A DNA stretch of 64,000 bases from Pannonibacter sp. XCT-53 (GCF_009915765.1 NZ_JAABLQ010000001.1:1736001-1800000), one strand, 5' to 3'. Numbered from the stretch's first letter, positions 9,386 to 21,154 are shown. The notes: generated from the letters alone by a model not told the origin. Numbers and translations: made by a program.

Positions 9386-11515
9386 TCAATGCGCCAGCAC
9401 GGCGAGGAGCAGCAGGGCGACGATGTTGGCGATCTTGATCATCGGGTTGACGGCCGGGCCGGCGGTGTCCTTGTAGGGGTCACCGACCGTGTCGCCGGTC
9501 ACCGCGGCCTTGTGGGCGTCCGAGCCCTTGCCGCCGTGGTGGCCATCCTCGATGTATTTCTTCGCATTGTCCCAGGCGCCGCCGCCGGCCGTCATCGACA
9601 GGGCCACGAAGAGCCCGGTGATGATGATGCCGAGCAGCATGGCGCCGAGCGCGGCAAAGGCGTTGGCCTTGCCGGCGATCAGGTTGATGACGAAGAAGCA
9701 GACGATCGGCGACAGCACCGGCAGCAGCGAGGGCACGATCATCTCGCGGATGGCTGCCCGGGTCAGCATGTCCACCGCGCGGCCGTAGTCGGGCCGCTCC
9801 TTGCCGGCCATGATGCCCGGCTTCTCGCGGAACTGCCGCCGCACTTCCTCCACCACCGCCGAGGCGGCACGGCCCACGGCGGTCATGGCGATGCCGCCGA
9901 AGAGATAGGGCAGCAGGCCGCCGAAGAAGAGGCCGACCACGACATACGGATTGGACAGCGAGAAATCGAGCGTCTCGTTGGTCAGGCCCTGGAAGTACGG
10001 ATACCTGTCGGAGTTGGCGATGAAGAAGCGCAGGTCCTCGGTGTAGGCGGCAAACAGGACCAGCGCGCCGAGCCCGGCCGAGCCGATGGCATAGCCCTTG
10101 GTCACGGCCTTGGTGGTGTTGCCGACCGCATCGAGGGCGTCCGTGGTGACGCGCACCGACGCCGGCAGGTCCGCCATCTCGGCAATGCCGCCGGCATTGT
10201 CCGTGACCGGACCGAAGGCATCGAGCGCCACGACCATGCCCGCCAGCGCCAGCATGGTCGTCACCGCGATGGCGATGCCGAACAGGCCGGCGAGCGTGTA
10301 GGTGACGATGATGCCCGCGATGATGATCAGCGCCGGAATGGCGGTGGCCTCCATCGAGATGGCCAGGCCCTGGATGACGTTGGTGCCATGGCCGGTGACC
10401 GAGGCCTGGGCGATGGAGCGGACCGGGCGGAAGCCGGTGCCGGTGTAGTATTCCGTCACCCAGATGATCAGCCCGGTGACGGCAAGGCCGGCGACGCCGC
10501 ACAGGTACAGGTCCATCGGCGTGAAGCTCAGGCCGCGGGTGGTGGTCAGCGCCACGTCCATGCCGCCGAAGACCCAGGCGGTGAGCGGATAGAGCACCAC
10601 CAGCGACAAGACCGAGGTGGCGATGAAGCCCTTGTAGAGCGCCCCCATGATCGAGTTGTTGGCGCCGAGCTTGACGAAGAACGTGCCGATGATCGAGGTG
10701 ACGATGCAGATGCCGCCGATGGTCAGCGGGTAGAGCATGGCCGCTGCGGTCGTGGGCGTGCCGGCGAAATAGATCGCGGCCAGCACCATCGTGGCGACGA
10801 GTGTCACCGCATAGGTCTCGAACAGGTCGGCCGCCATGCCGGCGCAGTCGCCGACGTTGTCGCCCACGTTGTCGGCGATGGTGGCCGGGTTGCGCGGGTC
10901 ATCCTCCGGGATGCCGGCTTCCACCTTGCCGACCAGATCGCCGCCCACGTCGGCGCCCTTGGTGAAGATGCCGCCGCCCAGGCGGGCGAAGATCGAGATG
11001 AGGGAGGCACCGAAGCCGAGCGCCACCAGCGCGTCGATGACGATGCGGTCGGTGGGGGCATGGCCGAGCAGGCCCGTGAGCACGGCATAGTAGACGGCCA
11101 CGCCCAGCAGCGCGAGGCCGGCCACCAGCATGCCGGTGACCGCGCCCGACTTGAAGGCGATCTCAAGCCCGGCCGACAGGCTCCTGGCCGAGGCCTGCGC
11201 CGTGCGCACGTTGGCCCGGACCGAGACATGCATGCCGATGAAGCCGGCGAGCGCGGAGAGGATGGCGCCGGCGGCGAAGCCGATCGCCACCGGCATGCCC
11301 AGAAGCCAGGCACCGAGGATGAAGATCAGCACCCCGACGATGCCGATGGTGGTGTACTGGCGCGTGAGATAGGCCTGGGCGCCTTCCTGGATGGCCCCTG
11401 CGATTTCCTGCATGCGCGCGTTCCCGGCATCGGCTGCCATGACGGACTGGATGGCCCAGATCCCGTAGGCAATGGCCAGGAGGCCACAGGCAATGACGAC
11501 GACAAGCTCGGTCAT
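9386..11515 (-). CDS. hppA: Membrane-bound proton-translocating pyrophosphatase
   Basis: A 709-residue pump with about 16 membrane segments that couples PPi hydrolysis to ion export. The catalytic loops are visible: [20 protein letters not shown] with [35 protein letters not shown], and a C-terminal [17 protein letters not shown]. The sequence [10 protein letters not shown] has Lys where K+-dependent enzymes have Ala, which marks the K+-independent H+-pumping subfamily. The chosen ATG has GGAGGA upstream and gives the usual N-terminus; 36 upstream in-frame codons are rejected. Confidence 0.96.
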   Translation of the reverse strand: MTELVVVIACGLLAIAYGIWAIQSVMAADAGNARMQEIAGAIQEGAQAYLTRQYTTIGIVGVLIFILGAWLLGMPVAIGFAAGAILSALAGFIGMHVSVRANVRTAQASARSLSAGLEIAFKSGAVTGMLVAGLALLGVAVYYAVLTGLLGHAPTDRIVIDALVALGFGASLISIFARLGGGIFTKGADVGGDLVGKVEAGIPEDDPRNPATIADNVGDNVGDCAGMAADLFETYAVTLVATMVLAAIYFAGTPTTAAAMLYPLTIGGICIVTSIIGTFFVKLGANNSIMGALYKGFIATSVLSLVVLYPLTAWVFGGMDVALTTTRGLSFTPMDLYLCGVAGLAVTGLIIWVTEYYTGTGFRPVRSIAQASVTGHGTNVIQGLAISMEATAIPALIIIAGIIVTYTLAGLFGIAIAVTTMLALAGMVVALDAFGPVTDNAGGIAEMADLPASVRVTTDALDAVGNTTKAVTKGYAIGSAGLGALVLFAAYTEDLRFFIANSDRYPYFQGLTNETLDFSLSNPYVVVGLFFGGLLPYLFGGIAMTAVGRAASAVVEEVRRQFREKPGIMAGKERPDYGRAVDMLTRAAIREMIVPSLLPVLSPIVCFFVINLIAGKANAFAALGAMLLGIIITGLFVALSMTAGGGAWDNAKKYIEDGHHGGKGSDAHKAAVTGDTVGDPYKDTAGPAVNPMIKIANIVALLLLAVLAH

Positions 11516-11792
11516 GAGTCCTCCCCGAATGACACGCAGCCTTCGCCCCGCTGTTTGCGAATTTATGTTATGCGGCAACAGGCTGCAGACCGGCCCCGTG
11601 CATGTGACAAGTTCCTGATCCATTCCCCGGCACGGGACGACAGCGCCACGGTAACAGGTAACAAGTGGGGTTGGTCAAGCTGAACCTGCAGTTTCTTGCA
11701 GGATGCCCCGCGCTTCATTTCCCGCGCTGCGGCAGCCGCAACGCAACAATTTACGCAGTGCAATATTCAGCTGCCGACAATCGTCGTTTTAC

Positions 11793-13028
11793 TTAGACGG
11801 TACGGTCGGATCGCTGCGTCCTGCCAAGGGCCAGCATCGCCGCCAGGCACAGGGCCGTGACGGGGAAGATCAGCACGTTGACGGTGCCCCAGCCGAAATT
11901 GTGCAGCAGCGAGCCGGAGGAGAACGAGGCGAAGGCCACGAAGCCGAAGACCAGGAAGTCGTTTGCCGACTGGACCATCGTGCGCTCGGCCGGCCGGTAG
12001 CAGGCCGTCAGCATCGTGGTCGCGCCGATGAAGCCGAAGTTCCAGCCAAGGCCGAGCAGGATCAGCGCCACCCAGAAATGCGCCACGTCCTGCCCGCTCA
12101 GCGAGATGATGCCGCAGCCGCACAGGAGCGCCAGCCCGGTCACCACGATGGTGCGCACGCCGAAGCGGGCAATCAGCGCGCCGGTGAAGAAGCTCGGGCC
12201 GAACATCGCCAGCACGTGCCACTGGATCGCCAGCGCCGCGTCCGTCGTCGACAGGCCACAGCCGATCATGGCCAGCGGGGTCGCCGTCATGACGAGGCTC
12301 ATCAGCGCGTAGGAGACGATGCCGCAGGTCGCGGCCACCAGAAAGGCCGGCTGGCGCATGATCTCGGACAGGGGGCGGGCAACGCCCTGCGCCGCGCGCG
12401 CGACCGGGGGCGGTGCCTGCAGGAACCAGAGCACCAGAAAGGCGAGGAAGGACAGGCCGGCGAGCGCCACGTAGGTGCCGGCAAACAGGATCGGCGCAAG
12501 CAGGTCGCGCGTGAGGATCACGGTCTGGGGCCCGATCACGCCGGCCAGGATCCCGCCGGCCATGACCCAGGAAATGGCCCGTGGCCGGAACGCGTCGCTT
12601 GCCGTGTCGGCGGCCGCGAAGCGGAACTGCTGCACGAAGGCCGTCACGAAGCCCATCGCGCCGCAGGCCAGCGTGAACAGCCAGAAGTGTCCGGCCAGCA
12701 CCGCCAGGGCCGCCAGCAGCGCCGTGACGGTGCCGCCGATCGAGGAGCCGAGAAAGCTGGTCCGGCGCCCGAAGCGGCGCATGAGCATGCCCGCCGGCAG
12801 CATGCCGATCGCGGTGCCCAGCACCATGAACGAGACGGGCAGCGTCGCCAGCGACTTGTCGGGCCCGAGCAGGGCTGCACCGATCAGCGGACCGGTCGAG
12901 ATGACAATGGAGGCGGAGGCGCCGCCGAGCGCCTGGGCGCAGGCCAGGATCGCCACGTTGCGCCGGGCGATGCGGTCGTCGATGCCGGCCGCGAGGGCAG
13001 AGGCGGGTGTGGCGGCGGGATGGCTCAT
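11793..13028 (-). CDS. Major facilitator superfamily transporter
   Basis: A 411-residue protein with 12 predicted membrane segments. It carries the MFS loop 2-3 signature MRRFGRRTSFLG. The substrate is unknown. The ATG at 13028 is preferred over a GTG 51 bp upstream because GGAG precedes it at 8 nt. It sits between thiL and hppA, which lie close together in several related genomes, so it may be an insertion into that run. The broad family is clear, the role is not. Confidence 0.88.
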   Translation of the reverse strand: MSHPAATPASALAAGIDDRIARRNVAILACAQALGGASASIVISTGPLIGAALLGPDKSLATLPVSFMVLGTAIGMLPAGMLMRRFGRRTSFLGSSIGGTVTALLAALAVLAGHFWLFTLACGAMGFVTAFVQQFRFAAADTASDAFRPRAISWVMAGGILAGVIGPQTVILTRDLLAPILFAGTYVALAGLSFLAFLVLWFLQAPPPVARAAQGVARPLSEIMRQPAFLVAATCGIVSYALMSLVMTATPLAMIGCGLSTTDAALAIQWHVLAMFGPSFFTGALIARFGVRTIVVTGLALLCGCGIISLSGQDVAHFWVALILLGLGWNFGFIGATTMLTACYRPAERTMVQSANDFLVFGFVAFASFSSGSLLHNFGWGTVNVLIFPVTALCLAAMLALGRTQRSDRTV

Positions 13029-13155
13029 GCGGGTCACTCCGGCCCCGGGGCGCAGGGCTGCGACCATCGGGGCTGGCACGGAACGGGATCCGGATCAGGG
13101 CGGGCGGGACGCGCGGCACCAGGCGGAGGTCCGGCTGATCCGGGGCGGGACAGCC

Positions 13156-14163
13156 TCAAAAGTGTCGGAAGCCGCCCTTGCCCGCAAGGGTGAAACTTGC
13201 ACCATCCCTGAAATAGCCGAGCACCCCCGTGGCTCCGACCGGCGGGCGGGCGGCGCCGATGCGCGTCACGGGCACGCCGGCTGCGGCGGCATCGCGCTCG
13301 AAGGCGTCGCGCCGGTCCTCGGGAACCGCCAGCAGGAGTTCGTAGTCGTCGCCGCCGCCAAGGCAGGTGGCAAGCCACTCGGGGGAGCGGGCCAGCACCT
13401 GCCGGGCGGCCTGCGACAACGGCACCGCCGTGACCTCGACCGCGAGGTCGACGCCGGAGGCTGCGGCCATGTGGGCCGCGTCGCCCGTCAGCCCGTCCGA
13501 CAGGTCCATGGCGGCGCTGGCGTGGGCGAGCACGGCGGCGGCGAGCGCGGTGCGCGGTTGCGGCAGAAGATAACGGTCGAGGAGATGCGCCTGATCGTCC
13601 GGGGACAGCGCGAGGCTCCGGGCCAGGTCCGGCTCGTAGCGCAGCCGCACCCCCAGCGCCGCATCGCCCAGCGTGCCGGTCACATAGAGGCTGTCACCGG
13701 GCGCAGCACCGGTGCGGCGGACCGCGCGCCCGGCCGGGACCTCGCCGATGGCCGTCACCGACAGGAGCAGCTTGCCGCCGGAGGCAATCGTGTCGCCGCC
13801 GAGCAGCGTGATGCCGTAGGTATCCTGGTCGTGCGCAAGGCCGGCGCAGAAGCGCTCCAGCCACTCGGCATCCCAGGCCGCCGGCAGCGCCAGCCCGAGC
13901 AGGTAGCCGCGCGGCCGCGCGCCCTTGGCGGCCAGGTCCGACAGGTTGACGCGCAGCGCCTTGGCGGCAATCGCCTCGGCCGGATCATGGGAAAAGAAAT
14001 GAATGTCGGCCGCCAGCAGGTCCTTGGTCAGGACCAGCTCGCAACCTGCCGACGGCGCCAGGGTCGCGGCATCGTCGGTGAGGCCCAGGGCTCCGGGATC
14101 GCTGGCAAGCGGCGCAAAGAAGCGCTTGATCAGCGCGAATTCATGCGGCCTCTCGCCAGCCAT
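13156..14163 (-). CDS. thiL: Thiamine-monophosphate kinase
   Basis: Phosphorylates thiamine monophosphate to thiamine pyrophosphate. The 335-residue protein shows the ThiL/PurM-like pattern: GLTDDAATLAPSAG, VLTKDLLAADIHFF with KALRVNLSDLAAKGARPRGY, GGDTIASGGKLLLSVTAIG, MDLSDGLTGDAAHM and CLGGGDDYELLLAVP. It starts 8 bp after the nusB stop and is probably cotranscribed with nusB. Confidence 0.96.
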   Translation of the reverse strand: MAGERPHEFALIKRFFAPLASDPGALGLTDDAATLAPSAGCELVLTKDLLAADIHFFSHDPAEAIAAKALRVNLSDLAAKGARPRGYLLGLALPAAWDAEWLERFCAGLAHDQDTYGITLLGGDTIASGGKLLLSVTAIGEVPAGRAVRRTGAAPGDSLYVTGTLGDAALGVRLRYEPDLARSLALSPDDQAHLLDRYLLPQPRTALAAAVLAHASAAMDLSDGLTGDAAHMAAASGVDLAVEVTAVPLSQAARQVLARSPEWLATCLGGGDDYELLLAVPEDRRDAFERDAAAAGVPVTRIGAARPPVGATGVLGYFRDGASFTLAGKGGFRHF

Positions 14164-14171
14164 CGGGGCGC

Positions 14172-14759
14172 TCAGTCGGCCTTGCGGGCGTCAGCCCCGT
14201 CCGCTTCGGCCGCCGCATCGTCCGCCCCATCGCCGGCGCTCTCGCCGTCATCCCCGGCTGCCGGACGCGGGGGCAGCTCCTGGCTGCGCAGGTCGTGGGC
14301 CAGCCGGTCGAGCACCCCGTTGACCAGCCGGGGCTCGTCCTCGGCGTAGAAGGCCTTGGCGATGTCGATGTACTCCGAAATGATCACCTTGGCCGGAACG
14401 TCGCGGCGACGCAGCAGCTCGAAGCCGCCGGCCCGCAGGATGGCGCGCAGCAGGCTGTCGATGCGCTTCAGCGGCCAGTCCTCGACCAGCGCGGTGTGGA
14501 TGAACGGGTCGATGAGCCGCTGCTCCTCGACCACGCCCTTCACCACCGACTTGAAGTAGTGCTCGTCGGCGTCCAGGTACTGGGCGCCGTCCACTTCCTT
14601 GCCGAGCCGGAACGCGGTGAACTCGTTGATGACATCGGTGAGCGAGGAGCCCCCGATGTCCATCTGGTACAACGCCTGCACCGCGCCGAGGCGGGCGGTG
14701 CCGCGCTTGTTGGCCGGCTTGACCTCGCGGTCGCCTGCGTTGGATGCACCGTCAGTCAT
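14172..14759 (-). CDS. nusB: Transcription antitermination factor NusB
   Basis: A 195-residue protein. NusB binds boxA RNA with NusE/S10 to prevent early termination, above all on rRNA operons. The core runs from [19 protein letters not shown] to [26 protein letters not shown]. An acidic, Ala/Asp-rich tail of about 35 residues extends beyond the usual NusB end and is probably disordered. It lies 5 bp after ribH. Confidence 0.95.
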   Translation of the reverse strand: MTDGASNAGDREVKPANKRGTARLGAVQALYQMDIGGSSLTDVINEFTAFRLGKEVDGAQYLDADEHYFKSVVKGVVEEQRLIDPFIHTALVEDWPLKRIDSLLRAILRAGGFELLRRRDVPAKVIISEYIDIAKAFYAEDEPRLVNGVLDRLAHDLRSQELPPRPAAGDDGESAGDGADDAAAEADGADARKAD

Positions 14760-14764
14760 GGCAG

Positions 14765-15214
14765 TCAGATCCCGAGCTTCTCGCGCAGGGCGATCATGTC
14801 GAGGGCAGCGCGGGCGGCAGCCCCGCCCTTGTCCTTGTCGGTCACCCGGGCGCGGGCCCAGGCCTGGTCGTCGTTCTCGACGGTCAGGATGCCGTTGCCG
14901 ACCGCCAGGTCCGCATCGACGATGAGGTCCATGATCACGCGGGCGGATTCGTTGGCGACGATGTCATAATGGGTGGTTTCACCCCGGATGACGCAGCCCA
15001 GCAGCACGAAGCCGTCATAGAAGGTGCCGTCGTTTTCCATCGAGGTGAGCACCATCGACAGGGCCGCCGGGATTTCCAGCACGCCCGGCACCGAAATGCG
15101 GTCATGGGTTGCCCCGGCCGTTTCCAGCGTCTTGGCCGCGCCTTCATAGAGGGCATCGGCAATGTCTTCGTAGAATCGGGCTTCGATAATCAGGACGTGC
15201 GGGGCGGAGCTCAT
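14765..15214 (-). CDS. ribH: 6,7-dimethyl-8-ribityllumazine synthase
   Basis: Condenses the RibA/RibD-derived ribitylaminopyrimidine with dihydroxybutanone phosphate in riboflavin synthesis. The 149-residue chain has [46 protein letters not shown] and [19 protein letters not shown], typical lumazine synthase motifs. A GTG 18 bp upstream is an alternative start; neither has a clear ribosome-binding site. It lies about 85 bp after ribE. Confidence 0.96.
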   Translation of the reverse strand: MSSAPHVLIIEARFYEDIADALYEGAAKTLETAGATHDRISVPGVLEIPAALSMVLTSMENDGTFYDGFVLLGCVIRGETTHYDIVANESARVIMDLIVDADLAVGNGILTVENDDQAWARARVTDKDKGGAAARAALDMIALREKLGI

Positions 15215-15298
15215 CGGGTCGGTCGCTTTCACTTGAGATCGTCAGGGTCAGGAACCATGCCTGACCCCGTTTGTCCAGCCCTCGGCGTTGAGGGCTGC

Positions 15299-15904
15299 CT
15301 ATCGGTCGAATTCGGCAAGGCGCGCGGCATAGCGTGCCATCATGTCCACTTCAAGATTAACGTGATCGCCCTCCTGCCGTTCCCCCCAGGTCGTCACCTT
15401 GAGGGTATGCGGGATCAGGAACACCGAGAATTCGGTGCCCTCGACCTCGTTGACGGTGAGCGAGGTGCCGTCCAGCGCGACCGAGCCCTTGCGGGCGATG
15501 AAGCGGGCGAAGTCCGGCGCCGCGTCGAAGCGGAAGTAGACGCTGTCGGGATGGTCGCGGCGCGCCACGATGCGGGCCAGCCCGTCGACGTGCCCCAGAA
15601 CCAGATGCCCCCCCAGCTCCGTGCCCAGCGACAGGGACCGTTCCAGGTTGAGGCGCATGCCGGCACGCCAGTCCTTGACCGTGGTCAGCCGCAGCGTCTC
15701 CGCGCCACTTTCCACCTCGAACCAGTTGCCCTCGCCGTCGCGCCCCTTGGCGGTGACGGTGTGACACGGGCCACCGCAGGCGATGGACGCGCCGAGGTCG
15801 ATGCCCTCCGGGTCATAGGCGGTTGCAATGCGCGTGCGCTTGCCGGCGGGAATGTCGGTGACGGAACGGATCACGCCGACATCGGTGACGATACCAGTGA
15901 ACAT
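15299..15904 (-). CDS. ribE: Riboflavin synthase alpha subunit
   Basis: Dismutates two lumazine molecules to riboflavin. The 201-residue protein begins MFTGIVTDVG, the classic start, and has two homologous lumazine-binding repeats, one with CGGPCHTV and the other with VALDGTSLTVNEVEG. The ATG lies one base after the ribD stop and has GGAG upstream; the longer frame back to 15949 only overlaps ribD. Confidence 0.97.
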   Translation of the reverse strand: MFTGIVTDVGVIRSVTDIPAGKRTRIATAYDPEGIDLGASIACGGPCHTVTAKGRDGEGNWFEVESGAETLRLTTVKDWRAGMRLNLERSLSLGTELGGHLVLGHVDGLARIVARRDHPDSVYFRFDAAPDFARFIARKGSVALDGTSLTVNEVEGTEFSVFLIPHTLKVTTWGERQEGDHVNLEVDMMARYAARLAEFDR

Positions 15905-15905
15905 G

Positions 15906-17051
15906 TCAGATCTCCTTGCGCGCGAGGCGCATGAGCCGGTCGGCCCCATGGCGGCTTGTGCCGGCGAGGCGGTAGATGGGGCTTTCGGTCAGGGCCGCAA
16001 GGGGGCGTCCGGCGAAGGGCAGGATTGCGCCTGGCCCAAGGCTTGGCTGTCCGGTGAAGAGGAAGGCCTCGTCGATCAGCCCGGCATCGAGGAAGCTTGC
16101 CGCCACCTGTGCGCCGCCCTCGACCATCAGCCGGGTGATGCCGCGATTGGCCAGCGCCGTCACGGCGACCAGCGGGTCGATGCCCCGCTCGCAGGGGGGG
16201 ACGCGGATCACCAGCACGCCGGCGCCCGTCAGCGCCTCCACCCTTTCCGGATCCGCGTCATGGCCGGCGATCACCCACACGGGCACATCGGCGGCGCCGC
16301 GCACCAGCCGGCTCGTCAGTGGCAGGCGGGCCTGACGGTCCAGCACGACCCGGACGGGCGAGCGGCTGCCCATGCCCGGCAGACGGCAGGTCAGCTCCGG
16401 GTCATCGGCCAGCACGGTGCCGATGCCTACCAGGATCGCGTCGTAGCGGGCCCGCAGACCGTGCACGAGGGCCCGGGCCTCCGGGCCGGTGATGGCGACC
16501 TGGCCGTCTCCCGGACGGCCGATGCCGCCGTCGGCGGAGACGGCCAGCTTCAGCATGACCAGCGGACGCATGGCGGTGACGCGCATGTTATGCCCCGCAT
16601 GCAGCCAGCGGGCGGCCTCTTCCTCAACGCCCGCCAGCACCTCGACGCCCGCCTCGCGCAGCATCGACAGGCCGCGGCCGGCGACGCGCGGGTTAGGGTC
16701 GAGACAGCCGATGACGACCCGGCGGATGCCGGCCTCGACCAGCGCCAGCGAACAGGGCGGCGTGCGGCCGTAGTGGGAACAGGGCTCCAGCGTGACATAG
16801 GCGGTGGCCCCGCGCGCGGCCTCGCCGGCGCTGCGCAGGGCACTCACTTCCGCGTGCGGCCCGCCGGGGCGCGCGGTCACGCCGCGCCCGACGATCCGCC
16901 GCCCGGCGTCCTCGCCCTCGCCCTCGCCCGCGACAATCAGCGCGCCGACCGAGGGATTGGGCCAGACCCGGCCAAGGCCGCGCGTGGCCAGCGCGATCGC
17001 GGCCTGCATCAGCCGGCGGTCGGTCTCCGTCGGGGCCGTGACGCTGCTCAC
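15906..17051 (-). CDS. ribD: Bifunctional riboflavin deaminase/reductase RibD
   Basis: A 381-residue two-domain enzyme. The N-terminal pyrimidine deaminase has zinc ligands His66 in [14 protein letters not shown] and Cys91/Cys100 in [12 protein letters not shown], with Glu68 as proton shuttle. The C-terminal reductase (about residues 155-375) uses NADPH and ends in the [15 protein letters not shown] region. The start overlaps the nrdR stop by 4 bp (ATGA). Confidence 0.96.
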   Translation of the reverse strand: MSSVTAPTETDRRLMQAAIALATRGLGRVWPNPSVGALIVAGEGEGEDAGRRIVGRGVTARPGGPHAEVSALRSAGEAARGATAYVTLEPCSHYGRTPPCSLALVEAGIRRVVIGCLDPNPRVAGRGLSMLREAGVEVLAGVEEEAARWLHAGHNMRVTAMRPLVMLKLAVSADGGIGRPGDGQVAITGPEARALVHGLRARYDAILVGIGTVLADDPELTCRLPGMGSRSPVRVVLDRQARLPLTSRLVRGAADVPVWVIAGHDADPERVEALTGAGVLVIRVPPCERGIDPLVAVTALANRGITRLMVEGGAQVAASFLDAGLIDEAFLFTGQPSLGPGAILPFAGRPLAALTESPIYRLAGTSRHGADRLMRLARKEI

Positions 17052-17524
17052 TCGTCCTCCAGCGCCCGTCCGCCAGGGTTGTTCAGCTCGCCGATCAGCG
17101 CCTCGAAGTCCTTGGCCTCGCGGAAGTTCTTGTAGACCGAGGCAAAGCGGACATAGGCGACGCTGTCGATGTTCTTCAGCCCTTCCATGACATGGGTGCC
17201 GATGGTCTCGCTGGCGACCTCGCCCTCGCCCGTGCTTTCGAGCTGGCGCACGATGCCGCTGACCATCCGTTCGATCCGCTCCGGATCGACGGGACGCTTG
17301 CGCACGGCCGTCTCGACGGAGCGCATCAGCTTCTCCCGGTCGAAGGGCACGCGGCGGCCGGAGCGCTTGACCACCATCAGCTCGCGCAGCTGCACCCGCT
17401 CGAAGGTGGTGAAGCGACCGCCGCAGGTCGAACAGACGCGCCGCCGCCGGATCGCCGTGTTGTCCTCGGTCGGACGCGAGTCCTTGACCTGGGTCTCGTC
17501 TCCGCCACAGAAGGGGCAGCGCAT
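17048..17524 (-). CDS. nrdR: Transcriptional repressor NrdR
   Basis: A 158-residue repressor of ribonucleotide reductase genes that senses ATP/dATP. The N-terminal zinc ribbon has Cys3, Cys6, Cys31 and Cys34 (MRCPFC and VCSTCGGRF), followed by an ATP-cone ([19 protein letters not shown]). The ATG at 17524 has GGGAG upstream, and translation from it begins directly with the zinc ribbon. It precedes ribD, as in many alphaproteobacteria. Confidence 0.96.
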   Translation of the reverse strand: MRCPFCGGDETQVKDSRPTEDNTAIRRRRVCSTCGGRFTTFERVQLRELMVVKRSGRRVPFDREKLMRSVETAVRKRPVDPERIERMVSGIVRQLESTGEGEVASETIGTHVMEGLKNIDSVAYVRFASVYKNFREAKDFEALIGELNNPGGRALEDE

Positions 17525-17614
17525 GCAGGAACTCCCGTTTGTCGTGTTCACGAAGGCCGAAGCCCGCCTCGGGCCCCGGCCCTTGATAGGACAGGTCGGC
17601 TGCGTTTCAAACGC

Positions 17615-17639
17615 AAAAAGCCCGCGCCTCAGGCGCGGA
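17615..17639 (-). terminator. Rho-independent terminator of glyA
   Basis: On the minus strand a stem CCGCGCCTGAGGCGCGG is followed by GCTTTTTGC, about 75 bp after the glyA stop and before nrdR. It suggests that glyA is a separate transcription unit. Confidence 0.85.
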
Positions 17640-17711
17640 CCTTGTCTTGAGGCCGAAAGGACCAGATCCGGAGCGGCGAGGCCAGAGCCTGGCCTCGCGC
17701 CACACGGACCG

Positions 17712-19025
<1,314 letters not shown>

Positions 19026-19418
19026 GGCAACGTCCTTTTCAGCGAGCGCAGGGCATCGGGAAGCGGGGACCGGCAGGCCGGCCGGCCTGCTGCAGCGGGG
19101 CGGCTCGCTCGCCTTCCGCTCAGCCCACCAGAACCGACCCCGCCCGGGCAGTCAGCCTGCAGCCGGGACCAGCTCACATCAGCGAACCCGCCGCGGTGAC
19201 GGCGCTCCGGCGGCCGGACCAGTCGGCGCTGGCCACGGGGCAGACGGCAATCCGCGTCAGGGAGCCCTGCATCTAGCACAGCCCTCCCCCCGAACCAAGT
19301 GACCAACCGTCACAGGACTGCCATCAACCGACATTTCCTGCCGCAGCGACGGTGCGGCGCGTCGTCGCCCGGCGCGCTCCTGCGCGATGAAAGGGACGCG
19401 GCGGTGCGGGATGCGGGC
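19026..19418. other. 393-bp gap upstream of glyA
   Basis: No gene is seen. It should hold the glyA promoter and 5' leader. The leader contains a perfect 18-bp palindrome GCAGGCCGGCCGGCCTGC (19073-19090), about 50 bp before the start codon. I could not fold a known glycine or SAM riboswitch. Confidence 0.6.
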
Positions 19419-19613
19419 TCAGGCCCCTTCGGCCAGATCGGTGAGGCGCTTGGTCAGCTTGCGCAGCGCGATCGTCTCCATGTCGCGTTGCGAGGCGCCG
19501 GCCGGGGCGACGATCGACACCTCGACGCCGCTCGCCGCGTCGATGGCCACGACCTTCACCTGCCGGCCGAGCGGCACGAACTCGAAATAGACTTCCACCG
19601 GGTGCCCCGCCAT
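19419..19613 (-). CDS. Small conserved protein (DUF6898-like)
   Basis: A 64-residue protein (MAGHPVEVYFEFVPLGRQVK at the start, then VVAIDAASGVEVSIVAPAGA) resembling short proteins found in many alphaproteobacteria; I recall the name DUF6898 but could not confirm it. It appears soluble, with no signal peptide. AGGAG lies 9 nt before the chosen ATG; an ATG 33 bp upstream is possible. It lies downstream of the L,D-transpeptidase. The function is unknown. Confidence 0.72.
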   Translation of the reverse strand: MAGHPVEVYFEFVPLGRQVKVVAIDAASGVEVSIVAPAGASQRDMETIALRKLTKRLTDLAEGA

Positions 19614-19677
19614 GGCCTGGTGCTCCTGATTCCGCACGTGCCCCATCCTAGCAAGGGACACCGACACCCGCGAGGCC

Positions 19678-19799
19678 ATCCGGCATCCGGCATCCGGCGG
19701 CGGTGACGGAGCGGCTCGACAGCCCGCGCAGCGCCTCTCTGGCGCCCAGCCTGGCCAGCAAGCCTGGCCAGCAAGCCTTGCCAACAAGACGGGCCAGCA
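19678..19799. repeat. Two short tandem arrays: 7 bp x3 and 13 bp x4
   Basis: ATCCGGC is repeated three times at 19678-19698. Four 13-mers, AGCCTGGCCAGCA twice, then AGCCTTGCCAACA and AGACGGGCCAGCA, run from 19748 to 19799. They lie upstream of the small 64-residue gene and downstream of the transpeptidase gene. Confidence 0.9.
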
Positions 19800-19870
19800 A
19801 CACGGATCAGGCCCATCCGGGCTCCGGTCAGCACAAGGGCCGGAACATCCGGCCCCCGCAGTCTCCCGGC

Positions 19871-21154
19871 TTACTGCAACCCGGCGACGTCGCCACCATA
19901 GAGGCCGTCGCGGTTGTAGATGTCCTCGCGGAAGTGGACGATGCCGTCCTCGTTGGCCCAGGCGGTGATGTAGGTCAGGTACAAGGGCACCTGGGTCTTC
20001 AGCTTCACGTCCTCGCGGGCGCCGGAGCGGATCGTCTCGTCGACGCGGGCACGGTTCCAGTCGGGCGTGGTCGATTCCAGCATCCAGCTGACCAGGTCGC
20101 GCACGTTCTGGACGCGCACGCAGCCCGAGGAATGGAAGCGATTGTCGGTGCCGAACAGCGTCTTCGACGGCGTGTCGTGCAGATAGACCTGATGGGTGTT
20201 GTGGAAGTTCAGCTTCATGGTGCCGAGCGAGTTGATCTCGCCCGGGTCCTGACGGAACTGGTACTGGGTCGCCTCGTCGGAGTTCCAGTCGATCTGCTGC
20301 CACGACAGCTCGTTGTTCTGCCAGTCGAAGATGCGGATCTTGTTCTTGGCCAGATACTGGGGATCCTGCTTCATCTTGGGGATCAGATCCTTGCGGATGA
20401 TCGACACCGGCACGGTCCAGTACGGGTTGAAGTTGATCTCGTAGATCTTGGAATTGAGGATCGGCGTCTGGCGGTCGATCTTGCCGACGACGGCGGTGTG
20501 GCGCGAGCGCACCTGGCCGTTCTGGACCGCCTCGATCTCGGCAGCCGGGATGTTGACCATCACGTAGCGGTCACCGAGGAAGCCCGACATGGAGCGCAGG
20601 CGCACCAGGTTGGTCTCCAGCTGACGCAGGCGCACCTCTGCCGGCACGTTCAGGGCCACCAGCGTGGTCTGGCCGACGGAGCCGTCGGGGATCAGGCCGT
20701 GACGGACCTGGAAGCGGCGCACGGCCGCATCGACGTAGGAATCGAACGTGTCGGACAGGCCGGCGGTCTGCTCGAGGTCACCGGAGGCCATCAGGCGGCG
20801 GCGCAGCTCGGTGACGGCGCTGTCCTGCGCCCCGATGCGCAGCGGACGGCTCGACGGCGGCACCTGGCCCCAGCCGCCGCGCTGGACGATCATCGAATAG
20901 GTGTTGATGGCCGCAGCCACATAATCGGCCGTGCTGGTCGACAGGATCGGCGTCGAGGTCTTGATCGCATCCAGGCTTTCGAGCGTGGCGTCGAACTTGT
21001 CTTCCCACTCGGCGCGCTGGTTGTACTGCTGCAGGGCCTCCAGCGGCGACTGGGCCTGAGCTGTCCCCGCCCCAAGTCCGAACCCTGCCACGGCTGCAAG
21101 CACGGCAGCCTTCACCGACAGACGAGATTGCCTCTTTTCCTGACGCACAAACAC
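19871..21154 (-). CDS. L,D-transpeptidase (YcbB/LdtP-like)
   Basis: A 427-residue periplasmic enzyme forming 3-3 peptidoglycan cross-links or attaching proteins. A signal peptide (SVKAAVLAAVAGFGLGAGTA, cut after AQA) precedes a peptidoglycan-binding repeat (AVTELRRRLMASGD to LIPDGSVGQTTLVALN) and a YkuD domain with His341 and the catalytic Cys345 in HSSGCVRV. The frame is open to 21709, but the GTG at 21154 has GGAG 8 nt upstream and places the signal peptide correctly. Its upstream neighbour encodes an LdtR-like regulator. Confidence 0.92.
   Translation of the reverse strand: MFVRQEKRQSRLSVKAAVLAAVAGFGLGAGTAQAQSPLEALQQYNQRAEWEDKFDATLESLDAIKTSTPILSTSTADYVAAAINTYSMIVQRGGWGQVPPSSRPLRIGAQDSAVTELRRRLMASGDLEQTAGLSDTFDSYVDAAVRRFQVRHGLIPDGSVGQTTLVALNVPAEVRLRQLETNLVRLRSMSGFLGDRYVMVNIPAAEIEAVQNGQVRSRHTAVVGKIDRQTPILNSKIYEINFNPYWTVPVSIIRKDLIPKMKQDPQYLAKNKIRIFDWQNNELSWQQIDWNSDEATQYQFRQDPGEINSLGTMKLNFHNTHQVYLHDTPSKTLFGTDNRFHSSGCVRVQNVRDLVSWMLESTTPDWNRARVDETIRSGAREDVKLKTQVPLYLTYITAWANEDGIVHFREDIYNRDGLYGGDVAGLQ

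Noticed and set aside
9248..11683. An 811-codon plus-strand frame over hppA
   Set aside because: Shadow of the pyrophosphatase gene; low-complexity Gly/Asp/Arg/His translation.
19026..19418. Glycine or other riboswitch ahead of glyA
   Set aside because: I could not build the conserved core by eye; only a GC palindrome is evident.
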